This document shows, one piece after another, positions 63,177 through 64,000 of a stretch of DNA of 64,000 bases. The stretch comes from Symsagittifera roscoffensis (taxonomy: Eukaryota > Xenacoelomorpha > Acoela > Convolutidae): contig NC_087064.1 in NCBI RefSeq assembly GCF_963678635.1, positions 16,545,802 through 16,609,801 of the forward strand. Direction: 5' to 3'. The position numbers and the translations under genes are program-made. The notes under the pieces are model-generated. The model was not told the DNA's origin. It saw nothing but the letters and a program-made list of their open reading frames with translations, and searched no databases. Numbering within the stretch: position 1 is the first letter of the stretch; each line of letters starts with the position of its first letter.

Positions 63177-63992
63177 TCACTGATGAAAGTGAACTGAAGC
63201 TCTGATAACAGCACCAATTTTGTCATCTTTGACTTCTATCTGAGACCAGTTTAGATTGGTCTGTCTTTCATATATTTCGTCACTCAAAGGCTCTCGGCGC
63301 CATATCCAATAGTCAGAGCCGGTTTTCTTTTCAATTTCTACCGTAAATTCTAGGTCATCATGCGATGCTATGAACTCAACTTTGACATGTAATTTGCTTG
63401 AGATCCTGCTGATCGACAATTGAAACAAAGAATAGCTGGTTACAATCCAATTGGAATCAAACGTTTCAGTCTCCAATGAACGGAAGGGAAATATCACCGA
63501 GACTGGATTTATATCTATGTCATTGACGTTCAAAAAATGATTATCATTCATCAAATCACTGCTTTCCCAAGTTAAAAGACTTCGATTGAATACTCGCATT
63601 GTCGGGGGTTCCTCGGGAGCCGGAAGATAAATTGTTCTCGTTTCTTGTGGGAAATTCGTTTGTGTTTCTTTTGACTCCAACTTAGGCACATTATCAATGG
63701 TTTGAGTTGAAGTGCTTTTGTTTTCGAAAACTTCAGTTAGAGTTGATGCTTCTGCGAAAGCGCCATTCTTCAATAGTTGGATGTTATTGAAACTTCCTTT
63801 GAAAAACCACTCAAACAATTCCTTTTTAGGGACTTGATGTCCTTCAACTTCATTTGCAAATTCTTTCAGCTCGTTCCAACTCGATTCATTCATTTTCTTT
63901 TCAATTTCAAGTTCCTCGAGCCTCTTGATGTCTCGATCGTGATCTTTTGCTTTAAATTTTAGCTTTAAAATTTCTTCTTCAAAGTCATGCAT
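63177..63992 (-). CDS. coiled-coil protein with beta-rich C-terminal domain, partial
   Basis: 271 codons open from near the window edge to a stop at 63177. The N-terminal 60 residues are Lys/Glu/Leu-rich with heptad spacing (EEEILKLKFKAKDHDRDIKR), then FEWFFKGSFNNIQLL. A Thr/Gln/Pro-rich linker (STSTQTIDNVPKLESKETQT) follows. The last ~110 residues alternate hydrophobic and polar residues (LHVKVEFIASHDDLEFTVEI, DYWIWRREPLSDEIYERQTN), suggesting a beta-sandwich. I considered MATH/TRAF-like folds but see no decisive motif. The true start or further exons probably lie beyond 64000. Confidence 0.6.
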   Translation of the reverse strand: MHDFEEEILKLKFKAKDHDRDIKRLEELEIEKKMNESSWNELKEFANEVEGHQVPKKELFEWFFKGSFNNIQLLKNGAFAEASTLTEVFENKSTSTQTIDNVPKLESKETQTNFPQETRTIYLPAPEEPPTMRVFNRSLLTWESSDLMNDNHFLNVNDIDINPVSVIFPFRSLETETFDSNWIVTSYSLFQLSISRISSKLHVKVEFIASHDDLEFTVEIEKKTGSDYWIWRREPLSDEIYERQTNLNWSQIEVKDDKIGAVIRASVHFHQ

Positions 63993-64000
63993 TATTTTTT

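Noticed and set aside
1-64000. CRISPR arrays, rRNA genes, riboswitches, bacterial promoters
   Set aside because: No regularly spaced identical repeats with unique spacers, no rRNA-like stretches. The window is clearly eukaryotic.

Overview
This is a eukaryotic window: AT-rich, intron-bearing, repeat-dense DNA from an invertebrate metazoan genome. The animal assignment rests on spliced fragments of an ETS-domain transcription factor (4372-5454, + strand) and of a natriuretic-peptide/guanylyl-cyclase-type receptor ectodomain (exons at 20576-20761, about 9839-10127 and 6243-7211, - strand). I cannot name the species. There are no bacterial operons, rRNA genes or CRISPR arrays.

Left part (1-23.2 kb). 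A 2.3 kb purine-rich AGGCA minisatellite is followed by the ETS gene, which runs tail-to-tail towards the receptor gene. The receptor gene covers at least 14.5 kb, and one of its introns holds a degenerate Ty3/gypsy element, Gypsy-1 (12911-20214, TSD AGTGT). A terminal exon of an unknown + strand gene stops at 23162.

Central part (23.2-47.5 kb). A Polinton/Maverick giant DNA transposon lies at 23242-47495 with a 6-bp target duplication (GATGTT), AG...CT termini and TIRs of about 214 bp. On its - strand, reading from the right, it carries: a conserved Polinton-type protein, an exonuclease-like gene, a possible PC4-like protein, a two-helix membrane protein, a packaging ATPase, a small conserved protein, an acidic protein, a capsid-like gene fragment, an adenain-like cysteine protease, an unknown polyQ protein, and a protein-primed family B DNA polymerase with two introns. 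No integrase or major capsid gene is visible. A second gypsy element, Gypsy-2, has inserted into the capsid-like gene, and a 200-N assembly gap hides its 5' LTR.

Two structural events stand out. (1) A 2135-bp unit made of the Gypsy-2 pol tail, Polinton protease plus capsid fragment, and LTR is tandemly repeated (30431-34700). (2) The right end of the Polinton is duplicated. Between the two copies lie 70 bp of left host flank, inverted, and an inverted 1.2 kb copy of the left end carrying the polymerase C-terminus. The host flank places this event after insertion. Many element genes carry stops or homopolymer frameshifts, so the element looks decayed, or part of the damage is sequencing error.

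Right part (47.5-64 kb). This is mostly non-coding DNA with short non-autonomous transposons: a hAT-type family with an 8-bp TSD, a TA-flanked palindrome, a 690-bp foldback, a CTGACAAAAAT-ended element, a tRNA-derived SINE and a CA microsatellite. There are two possible host exons, and a coiled-coil protein gene sits at the far end.
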